A stretch of DNA of 64,000 bases from Rhodovarius lipocyclicus (GTDB lineage: Bacteria; Pseudomonadota; Alphaproteobacteria; Acetobacterales; Acetobacteraceae). Below, one piece after another: positions 29,843 to 38,884 of this stretch (positions are counted from its first letter, which is position 1; every line of letters starts with the position of its first letter). The notes beneath the pieces were generated by a model, which was not told the DNA's origin, searched no databases, and was given only the letters and a program-made list of their open reading frames with translations. A program made the position numbers and the translations under genes. The stretch lies in contig NZ_JAAABL010000005.1 of NCBI RefSeq assembly GCF_009900765.1, positions 62,001 through 126,000 on the forward strand, in the 5' to 3' direction.

Positions 29843-31163
29843 AGCTCAGCCGCACGGGCACGCCCGGCATGTCGAAGGCCTCGCGGAAGCTGTTCACCAG
29901 ATAGCGCTGGTAATCCTGCGGGGTCTGCTCGGCGCGGGTGCCGAACACCACGATCGTGGGCGGCCGGGCCTTGGGCATGGTGGCGTAGCGCAGCTTCAAC
30001 CGCTTGCCGGAGACCAGCGGCGGCTGATGGCGGGACAGCGCGTCCTCGAACCAGCGGTTCAGGGCGCCGGTGGGGATGCGGCGGTTCCACAGCTCCACCA
30101 CCTTGCGCACGGCGGGCATCAGCTTGTCCACGCCGCGCCCGTTGGCGGCCGAGATCGGCACCACCGTCACACCCTTCATCTGCGCCAGAGAGGCCGTCAG
30201 CGTGTCGTCCAGCCGCTTGCGGGCGGCCGGGCGGTCCTCGATCGCGTCCCACTTGTTCAGCGCGATGACCAGCGCCCGGCCCTCGCGCTCCGCGAGGCGG
30301 GCGATGCGGATGTCCTGCTCCTCCATCCCCAGCTGTGCGTCGAGGACGAGGATGATCGCCTCCGCCTGCTTCAGCGCCTCGATGGAGGAATAGGTCGAGA
30401 GCTGCTCCAGCTTCTCATGGATGCGGGCCTTGCGGCGCAGGCCGGCGGTATCGACCAGCCGCACCGGGCCCTGGCCGTCGTTCCATTCCACCGGGATGGC
30501 GTCGCGCGTCAGCCCGGGCTCGGGGCCGGTGATCATGCGCTCCTCGCCCACCAGCGTGTTCAGCAGGGTGGATTTGCCGGCATTGGGCCGGCCCAGGATC
30601 GCCAGACGCAGAGGGCGGTTGGCGCGGTCGTCCTCGTCCTCCTGGTCATAGTCCCGGGCCTCGGGGTCGGGGGGCAGCGCCTCGGCCACGGCCTCATGCA
30701 GCTCGCCGAAGCCCTCGCCATGCTCAGCCGAGACCGGCAGCGGGTCGCCGAGGCCCAGCTCATAGGCCTCCATGGCGGAGGTGGCGCCGGCGCGGCCCTC
30801 GGCCTTGTTGGCCACCAGGATCACGGGCTTGTTCGCGCGGCGCAGGATGTCGGCGAAGGTCTTGTCCACCGGCGTCAGGCCGAAGCGGGCGTCGATCACC
30901 AGCAGCACCACATCGGCCATGTCCAGCGCCGTGTCGGTGCTTTGGCGCATGCGGCCGGGGATGGTCTCGGGGGGCGCTTCCTCCAGGCCCGCGGTGTCCA
31001 TCAGGCGCACCTTGCGGCCGCCGATCTCGGTTTCCACCTCCCGCCGGTCGCGCGTGACGCCGGGCGTATCGTCCACGATGGCGATCCGGCGCCGGGCCAG
31101 GCGGTTGAACAGGGTGGATTTGCCGACATTGGGCCGGCCAAGAATGGCAACGAGCGGGAGCAC
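29805..31163 (-). CDS. der: Ribosome-assembly GTPase Der (EngA)
   Basis: A 452 aa protein with two consecutive GTPase domains: GRPNVGKST with DTPGVTRD, DTAG and NKAE in the first, GRPNAGKST with DTAG and NKWD in the second, then a C-terminal KH-like domain (LKLRYATMPKARPPT). It acts in 50S subunit maturation. I chose the GTG at 31163: TGAGG lies eight bases before it and the protein then opens LPLVAILGRPNVGKS like its family. The frame is open for another 330 codons inside comEC, which is a shadow. Confidence 0.96.
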   Translation of the reverse strand: MLPLVAILGRPNVGKSTLFNRLARRRIAIVDDTPGVTRDRREVETEIGGRKVRLMDTAGLEEAPPETIPGRMRQSTDTALDMADVVLLVIDARFGLTPVDKTFADILRRANKPVILVANKAEGRAGATSAMEAYELGLGDPLPVSAEHGEGFGELHEAVAEALPPDPEARDYDQEDEDDRANRPLRLAILGRPNAGKSTLLNTLVGEERMITGPEPGLTRDAIPVEWNDGQGPVRLVDTAGLRRKARIHEKLEQLSTYSSIEALKQAEAIILVLDAQLGMEEQDIRIARLAEREGRALVIALNKWDAIEDRPAARKRLDDTLTASLAQMKGVTVVPISAANGRGVDKLMPAVRKVVELWNRRIPTGALNRWFEDALSRHQPPLVSGKRLKLRYATMPKARPPTIVVFGTRAEQTPQDYQRYLVNSFREAFDMPGVPVRLSFKGTENPYVDED

Positions 31164-31216
31164 GGGCGGAACCTCAGGCGCGGGGGGTGTGCGCCAAATA
31201 TACAGGGAAGCGGCCG

Positions 31217-33421
31217 CTATTCGATGCTGGCGACCGGAAGGGATTCCGCCTGATAGCGCGGCGTGGGGCGCGGGGGAACCCATGGCCTGTCGCCGCGATG
31301 CGCGCGGTCGCTCAGAACCCGCACCCCGCCATCGGCCGTCAGCCACACGGCATGGGCGCCGTCGCGCCACACGGTGAAGCGGTCGATCACCCGGCTGCCC
31401 TCGCACTGGCCGCGCACGGGCTCGGGCGAGATGATCAGCGCGGCCTGGCCGCAAGGCGCCTCGGGCATCGCGGCCCGGGTGCGGCCGCGCTGGCCAGCGG
31501 ACGGAGCGGCGGGCGGGCGCAGCAGGGCGATGCGGTCCGACAGGCGGCAGGAGGCACCATCGCAGGCCAGCCCCGGCGGGCCGCCGGCCACGGGCAGCGG
31601 GCGCGCGGCGTCCTCCGCCCAGCCGCGCAGCCAGGCATCGGCGGTGAAGCGCTGCGCGCCGGAGGCCCGCTGCACGAACACCTCGCCCCCCGCGCGCAGG
31701 GCGATCAGCCGCCCATCGGCGGACACCAGCGCATCGGGCGTGGGGCTCACCATGCCCGCCAGCAGCCCGCAGGCCAGCATGGGCAGGGCCAGCGCCCGCA
31801 GCCAGCCACGCCACAGCGCCAGCCAGCACAGGCCGAGCGCCACCAGGGCGGCGCCCCAGGCCGGCAAGGGCTCTGAGGCCAGGGTCGCGCCAGGCCAGGC
31901 GGCGACGGCCTGCGCGATGCCCAGCACCGCCTGCACGCCCCAGCCCATGACGGTCAGCGGCAGGGCCTCCAGCCCCAGGGGCATGGCCAGCACGGCGGCG
32001 AGCCCCGCCGGCATCACCAGGAAGGTGGTCAGCGGCACCGCGACCATGTTCGCCGCCACCCCATACAATTGCAGCCGCCCGAAATACGCCAGGCCAAAGG
32101 GCATGGTCGCCAGCCCCGCGATCAGGGATGTGGCGGCCAGCCCCGCCAGCACCAGCAGCGGCCGGCGCCACCAGCGCGGGTTCTCGGGCACGCTCAGATG
32201 CGGGCGCAGCGCCTCATGGGCGGCCACCAGGGCCAGCACGGCGGCGAAGCTCATCTGGAAGGAAGGGCCGAGGATCGCGGCCGGGTCGATCAGCAGCACG
32301 ATCAGCGCGGCGATGGCGACACCGCGCAGGGTGATCGCGCGCCGCCCCGCCAGCAGCGCGGCCGTGACGAGGGCCGCCATGGCGAAGCTGCGCAGCATCG
32401 GGATCTGGTTGCCCGACAGCACCAGATAGAAGCCCCCCGCCGCCAGCGCCCCCAGCGCCGCGGGCAGCTTCACATCCAGCCGCAGCGCCAGCCAGGGGCA
32501 CAGCGCCAGCCCGCCCCGCAGCAGCGCATAGACCAGCCCCACCACGATGGTCATGTGCAGACCGGAGACGGAGAGCAGATGCGCGAGGCCGCTGTCGCGC
32601 ATCGCGGCCATCTCGGCGGGCGGGATGACGGATTGGCCGCCAGTGATCAGCGCGGCGGCGACAGCCCCGGGCGCGCCCGGCAGCACGGCGGCGATGCGGC
32701 TTTCCATCGCGCGGCGGGTGGCGGCCAGGGCGGGCGCCCTGCCCTCCCCCGGCAGCAAGCTGGCATGGCCGAGCGCATAGCCGGAGGCCCCGAGCCCCGA
32801 GAACCAGGCGGCGCGCTGGAAATCCCAGGCGCCCGGATGGGTGGGGGCGGAGGGCGCGCGCAGCATGGCGCGCAGCGCGATGCGCTGGCCGGGCACGGGA
32901 TGTAGCGGGTCATCCGCCTTCAGCCGCACGCGCACCAGCCGCCCGGCGGGTTCGGCCAGCCCCGGCCAGACGGCGCCCGACAGGGTGATCCGCAGCCCGT
33001 CGGGCAGGGCCTCGACAGCGGCGATCGTCCCCTCGGCCCGCACGGCGTTGCGGGGCAGTTCCAGGGCGGCGGGCATGCGGGCGCTGTGCAGCGCGGCCAA
33101 CCCCAGCCCCAGCCAGGCGGCGCCCAGCAGCCCCAGCAGCCAGGCCAGGGCCGGCCGGCGCGGCGCGGCCCAGACGGCGACACCCAACGGCGCGAAAGCC
33201 CCGAGCCCCAGCCACAGCGGCGGCTCCACCGGCGAGGCGAAATAGGCGAGCACCCCGGCGCCGAGCGCCACCGGCAGCCACAGCAGCCAGCGCCCGTGCT
33301 GGGCGCCCAGCATGGCCCGGAACAGGACGGCCCAATGGACGAACAGCGGCGCGCCGCGCCCGGCGGCGAGGCCGGCCGGAGCGAGATCGGACCCGGGTGA
33401 TGCAACCCAAGCGTGCGCCAT
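31217..33421 (-). CDS. comEC: ComEC/Rec2-family DNA-uptake channel protein
   Basis: A 734 aa polytopic inner-membrane protein. The N-terminal DUF4131 region has an OB-like segment (RAEGTIAAVEALPDG) and the competence domain carries the signature LAHLLSVSGLHM followed by many spans. The C-terminus has no HxHxDH zinc motif, so the metallo-beta-lactamase-like domain is short or degenerate, as in other alphaproteobacteria. It translocates one DNA strand across the inner membrane in competent cells. Located between der and gltX, divergent from gltX. No other competence genes are in the window. Confidence 0.9.
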   Translation of the reverse strand: MAHAWVASPGSDLAPAGLAAGRGAPLFVHWAVLFRAMLGAQHGRWLLWLPVALGAGVLAYFASPVEPPLWLGLGAFAPLGVAVWAAPRRPALAWLLGLLGAAWLGLGLAALHSARMPAALELPRNAVRAEGTIAAVEALPDGLRITLSGAVWPGLAEPAGRLVRVRLKADDPLHPVPGQRIALRAMLRAPSAPTHPGAWDFQRAAWFSGLGASGYALGHASLLPGEGRAPALAATRRAMESRIAAVLPGAPGAVAAALITGGQSVIPPAEMAAMRDSGLAHLLSVSGLHMTIVVGLVYALLRGGLALCPWLALRLDVKLPAALGALAAGGFYLVLSGNQIPMLRSFAMAALVTAALLAGRRAITLRGVAIAALIVLLIDPAAILGPSFQMSFAAVLALVAAHEALRPHLSVPENPRWWRRPLLVLAGLAATSLIAGLATMPFGLAYFGRLQLYGVAANMVAVPLTTFLVMPAGLAAVLAMPLGLEALPLTVMGWGVQAVLGIAQAVAAWPGATLASEPLPAWGAALVALGLCWLALWRGWLRALALPMLACGLLAGMVSPTPDALVSADGRLIALRAGGEVFVQRASGAQRFTADAWLRGWAEDAARPLPVAGGPPGLACDGASCRLSDRIALLRPPAAPSAGQRGRTRAAMPEAPCGQAALIISPEPVRGQCEGSRVIDRFTVWRDGAHAVWLTADGGVRVLSDRAHRGDRPWVPPRPTPRYQAESLPVASIE

Positions 33422-33692
33422 CTCGATTCTTTCGCGCGAATCCGAGTCAAGTCACAAGCCTCGAGTCATCTCTTTCCGCAAACGGAATGTTAACGAGTCG
33501 TCCACAGATTTCTCGCGATCCCGGCCCGCCTCCACCCCCACCCCACGATGCGGTATGCGAAGCCGCGGCCAGCCACTACAATTGGTGGTTGAATCGCCCG
33601 CTGCCCCTCACGGCCCGCCTGCCGGAAAAACGCGCCCCAGACACGAGAGGAACCCTCTGGACGAAGCGCGCGCGGCGGCGGATATCGGCCCC
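33422..33692. promoter_or_regulatory. Divergent comEC/gltX promoter region with five GANTC sites
   Basis: This 271-base gap holds no gene. GANTC words occur at 33425 (GATTC), 33438 (GAATC), 33444, 33463 and 33495 (GAGTC), five within 75 bases. GANTC is the target of the cell-cycle DNA methyltransferase CcrM in alphaproteobacteria. The first site lies immediately beside the comEC start. A TTAACG word at 33490 could be part of a gltX promoter, without a convincing partner. Confidence 0.5.
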
Positions 33693-35072
33693 ATGACCGT
33701 CCGCACCCGTTTCGCGCCCTCCCCCACCGGCTTCCTGCATGTGGGGGGCGCCCGCACCGCCTATTTCAACGCCCTCTACGCGCGCCGGAACGGGGGCGAA
33801 TACCTGCTGCGCATCGAGGACACCGACAAGTCCCGTTCCACCCAGGCCGCGGTGGACCAGATCAAGGAAAGCCTGGCCTGGCTCGGCCTGTCGCCCGACC
33901 GCGAACCCATCCTGCAATCGACGCGGGAGGCCCGGCACGCCGAGGTCGCGCACGAGCTGCTGGCCAAGGGTGCCGCCTATCGCGCCTATGAGACGGCCGA
34001 GGAGCTGGACGCCATGCGCGCCGCCGCGATGGCCGAGAAGCGCCCCCCCCGCTACAACGGCTTCTGGCGCGACCGCGCGCCCGGCCCCGAGCAGGAGGGC
34101 AAGCCCTACGCCATCCGCATCAAGGCCCCGCGTGAGGGCACGATGGTCGTGGAGGACCTGGTGCAGGGCCGCGTGGAGGTGAAGAACGAGGAGCTGGATG
34201 ACCTGATCATCCTGCGCTCGGACGGCACGCCCACCTATCTGCACGCGGTGGTGGTGGACGACCACGACATGGAGATCACCCATGTCATCCGTGGCGACGA
34301 CCACCTGACCAACACCTTCCGCCAGTGCCTGGTGTTCGACGCCATGGGCTGGGAGCGGCCGCGCTTCGCCCATATCCCGCTGATCCATGGCGCGGATGGC
34401 GCCAAGCTCTCCAAGCGCCACGGCGCCGTCAGCGTGCTGGAATGGCGCGACCAGGGCATTCTGCCCGAGGCCGCGCTGAACGCGCTGCTGCGCCTGGGCT
34501 GGGGCCATGGCGACGAGGAAATCGTCCCCCGCGAGCGCGCGGAGCAGATCTTCGACCTGTCCGATGTGGGCCGGGGCGCCTCGCGCATGGACTACGCCAA
34601 GCTCATGCACATCAACGGCGTCTATATCCGCCAGGCGGACCCCGCGCGGCTGGCCGCCGATGTCAGCGCCCGGCTGGGTGCCGATGAGACCGCACAGGCC
34701 CGCATCCTGGCCCTGATGCCCGCCATGCAGGAACGCGCCAAGACCGTGCTGGAACTGGCGGAGGGCGCGAAATTCGCCCTCGGCCACGGCGCGCCGGCGC
34801 CCGACGCCAAGGCGCAGGGCCAGCTGAACGAGGAAGGCCGCGCGCGCCTGGCCCGCCTGGCCGAGGCGCTGGCCGGCGGCGACTGGTCCCGCGCCGGGCT
34901 GGAGCCCCGCATCAAGGCCTTCGCCGAGGCGGAGGGCGTGAAGCTCGGCGCCGTGGCGCAGCCGCTGCGGGCCGCGCTGACCGGCACGCTGGTCTCCCCG
35001 CCCATCGACGCCGTGCTGGCCGCGCTGGGCGAGGACGAGGCGCTGTTCCGCATCCGCGCCGCCGCCGGGTAA
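33693..35072 (+). CDS. gltX: Glutamyl-tRNA synthetase
   Basis: A class I aminoacyl-tRNA synthetase of 459 aa that charges tRNA-Glu (and, in many alphaproteobacteria, tRNA-Gln). The HIGH-type motif reads PTGFLHVGGART, the KMSKS-type loop KLSKRHGA. RIEDTDKSRS is a standard discriminating segment. The start MTVRTRFAPSPTG at 33693 fits the family; the frame extends upstream through the promoter region and was cut there. Confidence 0.97.
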   Translation: MTVRTRFAPSPTGFLHVGGARTAYFNALYARRNGGEYLLRIEDTDKSRSTQAAVDQIKESLAWLGLSPDREPILQSTREARHAEVAHELLAKGAAYRAYETAEELDAMRAAAMAEKRPPRYNGFWRDRAPGPEQEGKPYAIRIKAPREGTMVVEDLVQGRVEVKNEELDDLIILRSDGTPTYLHAVVVDDHDMEITHVIRGDDHLTNTFRQCLVFDAMGWERPRFAHIPLIHGADGAKLSKRHGAVSVLEWRDQGILPEAALNALLRLGWGHGDEEIVPRERAEQIFDLSDVGRGASRMDYAKLMHINGVYIRQADPARLAADVSARLGADETAQARILALMPAMQERAKTVLELAEGAKFALGHGAPAPDAKAQGQLNEEGRARLARLAEALAGGDWSRAGLEPRIKAFAEAEGVKLGAVAQPLRAALTGTLVSPPIDAVLAALGEDEALFRIRAAAG

Positions 35073-35144
35073 GGATTGGTCAACCGCCACCCGGCTACGC
35101 CTGCCCAGGCCCTTGGGGCCCGGCCGAGGCATGGGTGAGGTGGC

Positions 35145-36071
35145 ATGAAGATACTTCTGGTGGAGCCTGGCCGTCTGGCGCAGCGCCTGGTCCGCGCCAT
35201 GCTAGAGGCCGCGGGCCATACCGTGGTGGCGGAGGGGCATGGCCTGCATGCGCTGGACACCCTGCGCGCCGATGCCTCCGTCGACGTTCTGCTGACCAGC
35301 TTCGAGCTGCCGGGCATGCCGGGGATGGAACTGTGCTGGCATGCCCGCCTGCTCTCCCGCTCCGGCCGGCCGCCGCTCTATCTCATCGCCATGTCCTCCA
35401 GCCTCGACGATGCCCATGTCGCGGAGGCGCTGGACGCCGGCGCCGATGACTTCGTGTTCAAACCGCCCTCCGTCATCGAGCTGACGGCGCGCCTGCGCGC
35501 GGCCGAACGCCTGCTCCATGCCCAGCGCGCGCTGATCGAACAGGCGACGACCGATGCCATGACCGGCCTGCCCAACCGCCGGCAGCTGCTGGAGAATGCC
35601 CGGCGCATGCCCGGCGCCGCGCTGGCGCTGCTGGACATCGACCATTTCAAGGCGGTGAACGACACCCATGGCCATGAGGCCGGGGACGCGGTGCTGGTGG
35701 CGGTCGCCAGGCTGCTGCTGCATCAGCCTTGCTTCGCCGCCCGGCTGGGGGGTGAGGAATTCGCCCTGCTGCTGCCCGGCCCCGACCAGGCCGAGCCCCG
35801 GATGGAGCAGCTGCGCCAGGACATCGCGGCCCTGCGCGTGCCCCTGCGTTCGGGGACGGAGCTGGCGGTCACCGTCAGCATCGGCATCGCCCCGCCCCGT
35901 TACGATGCCGGCATGGACCAGCTGCTGCGGGAGGCGGATCTGGCGCTTTACGCCGCCAAGCGCGCGGGACGCGACCGTGTCGTCCTCGCGGAGCCGTCGA
36001 TGGAACCGGCGGAGCAGCCCCAGGCGCGCCATGTCAGGTCCGGCTCGCGGCAGGCGGAGCCGATCATGTAA
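35145..36071 (+). CDS. Receiver-GGDEF protein (diguanylate cyclase) with a degenerate receiver domain
   Basis: A 308 aa cytosolic signalling protein. Residues 1-120 form a receiver domain, but the phospho-acceptor Asp position is Ser52 (LLTSFELPGMPG) and one acidic-pocket residue is also lost (LLVEPGR). Lys106 (FKPP) is kept. The GGDEF domain has the DAMTGLPNRR entry motif and an intact active site GGEEF at 202-206. The RxxD product-inhibition site expected just before it is absent. So a phosphorylation-independent cyclase without feedback inhibition is predicted. 72 bases after gltX, probably own promoter. Confidence 0.9.
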   Translation: MKILLVEPGRLAQRLVRAMLEAAGHTVVAEGHGLHALDTLRADASVDVLLTSFELPGMPGMELCWHARLLSRSGRPPLYLIAMSSSLDDAHVAEALDAGADDFVFKPPSVIELTARLRAAERLLHAQRALIEQATTDAMTGLPNRRQLLENARRMPGAALALLDIDHFKAVNDTHGHEAGDAVLVAVARLLLHQPCFAARLGGEEFALLLPGPDQAEPRMEQLRQDIAALRVPLRSGTELAVTVSIGIAPPRYDAGMDQLLREADLALYAAKRAGRDRVVLAEPSMEPAEQPQARHVRSGSRQAEPIM

Positions 36072-36120
36072 CCTTCGGGCGGCGCCGGGCGAAGAACCGG
36101 TGTCACAGAGGGGCTCCGCC

Positions 36121-36585
36121 ATGCATCCCAACCTGCCCATTGCCGGACGCTGCGCCCAGCGCCTGGCCCATGCCGTCTCCTGGCTCGCGGCCGGGTGGAT
36201 CGCGTGGGAGTTCTTCTACTACGAACAGTTCAAGCTGAACGGCGCCGAGGGCTCCGTGCAGGGGGTGTTCCAGCCGCTGGCCGACTGGCTGTTCCTGCCG
36301 GCCTTCGAGCCGCAGGTCCGCTGGACCGTGGCCCTGCTGGAGATCGCGGCGGCCACCCTGGTGCTGAACCAGCCCACCCGCCTGTTCGGCGCGGTCATGA
36401 CCATGGGGCTGATGGGCGGGGCCATCTTCCTGCACACGCTGGGGCCGATCGGAATCGACCCCTACAATGACGGCGCCATGCTGTTCAAGGAAGCCTGCTT
36501 CACCTTCCTGGTCGCGGCCTTCCTGGCGTGGCTGCACCGCCAGGAACTGCCCGTGCTGGCCTTCCGGCAATGGCGGCGCGCATGA
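36121..36585 (+). CDS. DoxX-like small integral membrane protein
   Basis: A 154 aa protein with four hydrophobic segments and the family pattern of WIAWEFFYYEQFKLNG after the first span and MTMGLMGGAIFLHTLGP before the last pair. DoxX-like proteins are quinone- or redox-associated in some cases, mostly unknown. The stop overlaps the opgC start (ATGA), so the two are coupled. The start at 36121 follows the GGDEF gene by 49 bases with GAGGGG upstream. Confidence 0.8.
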   Translation: MHPNLPIAGRCAQRLAHAVSWLAAGWIAWEFFYYEQFKLNGAEGSVQGVFQPLADWLFLPAFEPQVRWTVALLEIAAATLVLNQPTRLFGAVMTMGLMGGAIFLHTLGPIGIDPYNDGAMLFKEACFTFLVAAFLAWLHRQELPVLAFRQWRRA

Positions 36586-37679
36586 GCGCACCGCTCAAGC
36601 CCCCCAGCCGGGACGCCCGGCTGGATGCCATCCGCGGTTGGCTGCAGCTGTCCATCTTCGCCTCCCACATGGGGGGCAGCATCACGGGCGGCTGGTTGAT
36701 CCATGCGGCCTGGGGCGTGTCCGACAGTTCCGAGCAGTTCGTCTTCCTGTCTGGCTTCGGGCTGGGGTCGGTGTTCCTGTACAAGCAGGCGCGGCAGGGT
36801 TTCCTGGCCGCCTGCCGGGACATGGCCGGGCGCTTCGGCAAGCTGTGGCGCATGCACATGCTGGTGTTCCTGGGCTTCGGCGTGATGGTCACGGGGGCCG
36901 CCGCCCTGCTGGGCACGCCGGGCTGGAGCTATGCCATGGCCCACCCGGTGCTGGCCGCGATCGGCGGCACGCTGCTGCTGTACCAGCCGCCCTTCATGGG
37001 CATCCTGCCCATGTTCCTGCTGGGGATGGCGGCGCTGGTGCCCTTTCTGTGGCTGGTCGGGCGCTGGGGCGCCTGGGCACTGCTGGTGCCGGCCATCCTG
37101 TATGCCGCGGCCCAGGTGCTGCCCGCGGAATGGCCCGCGCTGGGCGGCACCCATATCGCCTTCAGCCCGGCAGGCTGGGTGCCGCTGTTCCTGCTGGGCG
37201 CCTGGTTCGGCCGCCGCGTGCTGTTCACCGGCCGCGCCGTGCGCCCCACCCCCTGGCTGATCGCCGGCGCGCTGGGCGTGGTGGCGCTGGGGCTGGCGGC
37301 CAAGCTGACCGGCACCCTGCCCGCCTGGCTGGACGGCAAGGAGCAGCTGGCCCCGCTGCGCGCCCTGCACGCGCTCAGCCTGGCCTATCTGGTCGCGGCG
37401 CTGGTGCCGCGCGACGCCGCCTGGGCCCGCACGCCTCTGGCCGGGGCGCTGGGCCGCATCGGGCGCAACAGCCTGCATGTGTTCAGCCTGGGGCTGTTCC
37501 TGTCCTGGACGGGCACCGTGGCGCTGGCCCGCCACCCGGCGCTGGAGCTGCTGCTGATCCCCGGCGGCGCGCTGATCCTCTGGGCTTTCGCCCGCCATCT
37601 CGAGAACCGCCGCATCGCCGCTAGCGCCGGCACCGGCAGCGCCCATATGCTGGCGGCAGGAAAAGGGCCTTCCGCATGA
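36582..37679 (+). CDS. opgC: OpgC-type membrane acyltransferase
   Basis: A 365 aa protein with about ten spans. RLDAIRGWLQLSIFASHMGG at the N-terminus and LSGFGLGSVF after span 2 are hallmarks of OpgC, the acyltransferase_3 relative that succinylates periplasmic glucans. ATGA overlaps at both ends bind it to the DoxX-like gene before and msrP after. No glucan synthase gene (opgG/opgH/ndvB) is in the window, so the acceptor is not shown. Confidence 0.88.
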   Translation: MSAPLKPPSRDARLDAIRGWLQLSIFASHMGGSITGGWLIHAAWGVSDSSEQFVFLSGFGLGSVFLYKQARQGFLAACRDMAGRFGKLWRMHMLVFLGFGVMVTGAAALLGTPGWSYAMAHPVLAAIGGTLLLYQPPFMGILPMFLLGMAALVPFLWLVGRWGAWALLVPAILYAAAQVLPAEWPALGGTHIAFSPAGWVPLFLLGAWFGRRVLFTGRAVRPTPWLIAGALGVVALGLAAKLTGTLPAWLDGKEQLAPLRALHALSLAYLVAALVPRDAAWARTPLAGALGRIGRNSLHVFSLGLFLSWTGTVALARHPALELLLIPGGALILWAFARHLENRRIAASAGTGSAHMLAAGKGPSA

Positions 37680-38614
37680 ACATCATCCGCCGCAAGGGCT
37701 GGGCGCTGCCCGACAGCGCCGCCACATCGCAGGCATTCGTCCTGAACCGCCGCGCGCTGATGGGCGCCCCCGCCCTGCTGGCGGCCACGCCGGCGCTGGC
37801 CCAGCAAGGCGCCATCCCCGCCCTGCCGGAGCATCAGCGCAACCCGGCCTATCCGGGCGGGCGCGCCATCACCGCCGAGCGCGAGGCCACCAACTACAAC
37901 AATTTCTATGAATTCGGCACCTACAAGGGCATCGCGCGGGACGCCCAGCGCATGCCCCGCCGCCCTTGGCGGCTGAAGGTGGAAGGGCTGGTCGAGAACC
38001 CGCGCGAATTCGACATCGATGACCTGATCCGGATGATGCCGATCGAGGAGCGCGTGCTGCGCCTGCGCTGTGTCGAGGCCTGGGCGATGACCGTGCCCTG
38101 GTCCGGCTTCGCGCTGAAGGCGCTGCTGGATGTGGTGAAGCCCATGGCGAGCGCGAAATACCTCGCCTTCCAGACCGCCGCCCTACCCGCCGTCATGCCC
38201 GGCCTGCGCCAGAGCTGGTACCCCTGGCCCCACCAGGAGGCCTGCACCATCCAGGAGGCCGGCAACGAGTTGGCCTTCATGGCGGTCGGCATGTACGGCA
38301 ACCCGCTGCCGGCCCAGAACGGCGCCCCGGTGCGGGTTCTGTTCCCGTGGAAATACGGCTTCAAATCAGGCAAGTCCCTGGTGCGGATCACCTTCCAGGA
38401 GGAACGCCCGGCCACCTTCTGGGGCACCATCCAGCCCCAGGAATACGGGTTCTGGGCCAATGTGAACCCCGAAGTGCCCCATCCGCGCTGGAGCCAGGCC
38501 ACCGAACGCCTGATCGGTAGCGGCGAGCGCGTGCCGACCCAGATCTGGAACGGCTATGGCGAGCAGGTGGCCGCGATGTACCAGGGGCTGGGGAGCGAGC
38601 GGCTGTTCACCTGA
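37676..38614 (+). CDS. msrP: Protein-methionine-sulfoxide reductase catalytic subunit MsrP (YedY)
   Basis: A periplasmic molybdopterin enzyme of 312 aa that repairs oxidised methionines in envelope proteins. The Mo ligand is Cys132 in LRLRCVEAWAMTVPWSG. Other family segments: NNFYEFGTYKG, PRQSWYPWPHQE-like stretch and LFPWKYGFKSGKS. The N-terminal NRRALMGAPALL is a Tat-type signal although it begins after some 20 residues. The haem partner msrQ is not adjacent; instead the gene overlaps opgC by four bases, an unusual partnership. Confidence 0.95.
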   Translation: MNIIRRKGWALPDSAATSQAFVLNRRALMGAPALLAATPALAQQGAIPALPEHQRNPAYPGGRAITAEREATNYNNFYEFGTYKGIARDAQRMPRRPWRLKVEGLVENPREFDIDDLIRMMPIEERVLRLRCVEAWAMTVPWSGFALKALLDVVKPMASAKYLAFQTAALPAVMPGLRQSWYPWPHQEACTIQEAGNELAFMAVGMYGNPLPAQNGAPVRVLFPWKYGFKSGKSLVRITFQEERPATFWGTIQPQEYGFWANVNPEVPHPRWSQATERLIGSGERVPTQIWNGYGEQVAAMYQGLGSERLFT

Positions 38615-38624
38615 GGCGCCGGGG

Positions 38625-38880
38625 GGCAGGCACTCAGGGGCTCCGCCCCCGACACCCCCGCCAGGACCGTGCTCGGTCCTGGACCTAGATCAGTTTGGCG
38701 CTGATCCTGGGAAGGTATCTGCCATTGATTTTTATAATGAAAATGGCGCCTCTGATGGGTTCCAAGGGCCTTTCGGCCTTTGGCGGGGAGCCGAGGGGCA
38801 GAGCCCCTCGGTCTTTTGCACCCTTGGGGGCAGAGCCCCTCGGTGCGGGTTCGGGGGCGAAGCCCCTGAAAAAGACCGCC
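38625..38880. repeat. Cluster of palindromes in a convergent gap (REP-like)
   Basis: Six or more hairpins follow one another: CCAGGACC/GGTCCTGG (38661-38682), GATCAG/CTGATC (38688-38706), GCCATT/AATGGC around an AT-rich loop (38721-38747), CCAAGGGCC/GGCCTTTGG (38762-38783), CCGAGGGGC-AGA-GCCCCTCGG (38791-38811) and GGGGC-AGA-GCCCC / GGGGC-GAA-GCCCC further on. GGGGCAGAGCCCCTCGGT occurs twice (38795 and 38827). TCTTTT after 38811 makes that hairpin a possible terminator for msrP. No coding evidence. Confidence 0.7.
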
Positions 38881-38884
38881 CGCC

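Noticed and set aside
33499-33508. DnaA-box-like TCCACAG next to the GANTC cluster
   Set aside because: Too short a match to TTATCCACA and single; no origin features such as an AT-rich unwinding region or dnaA nearby.
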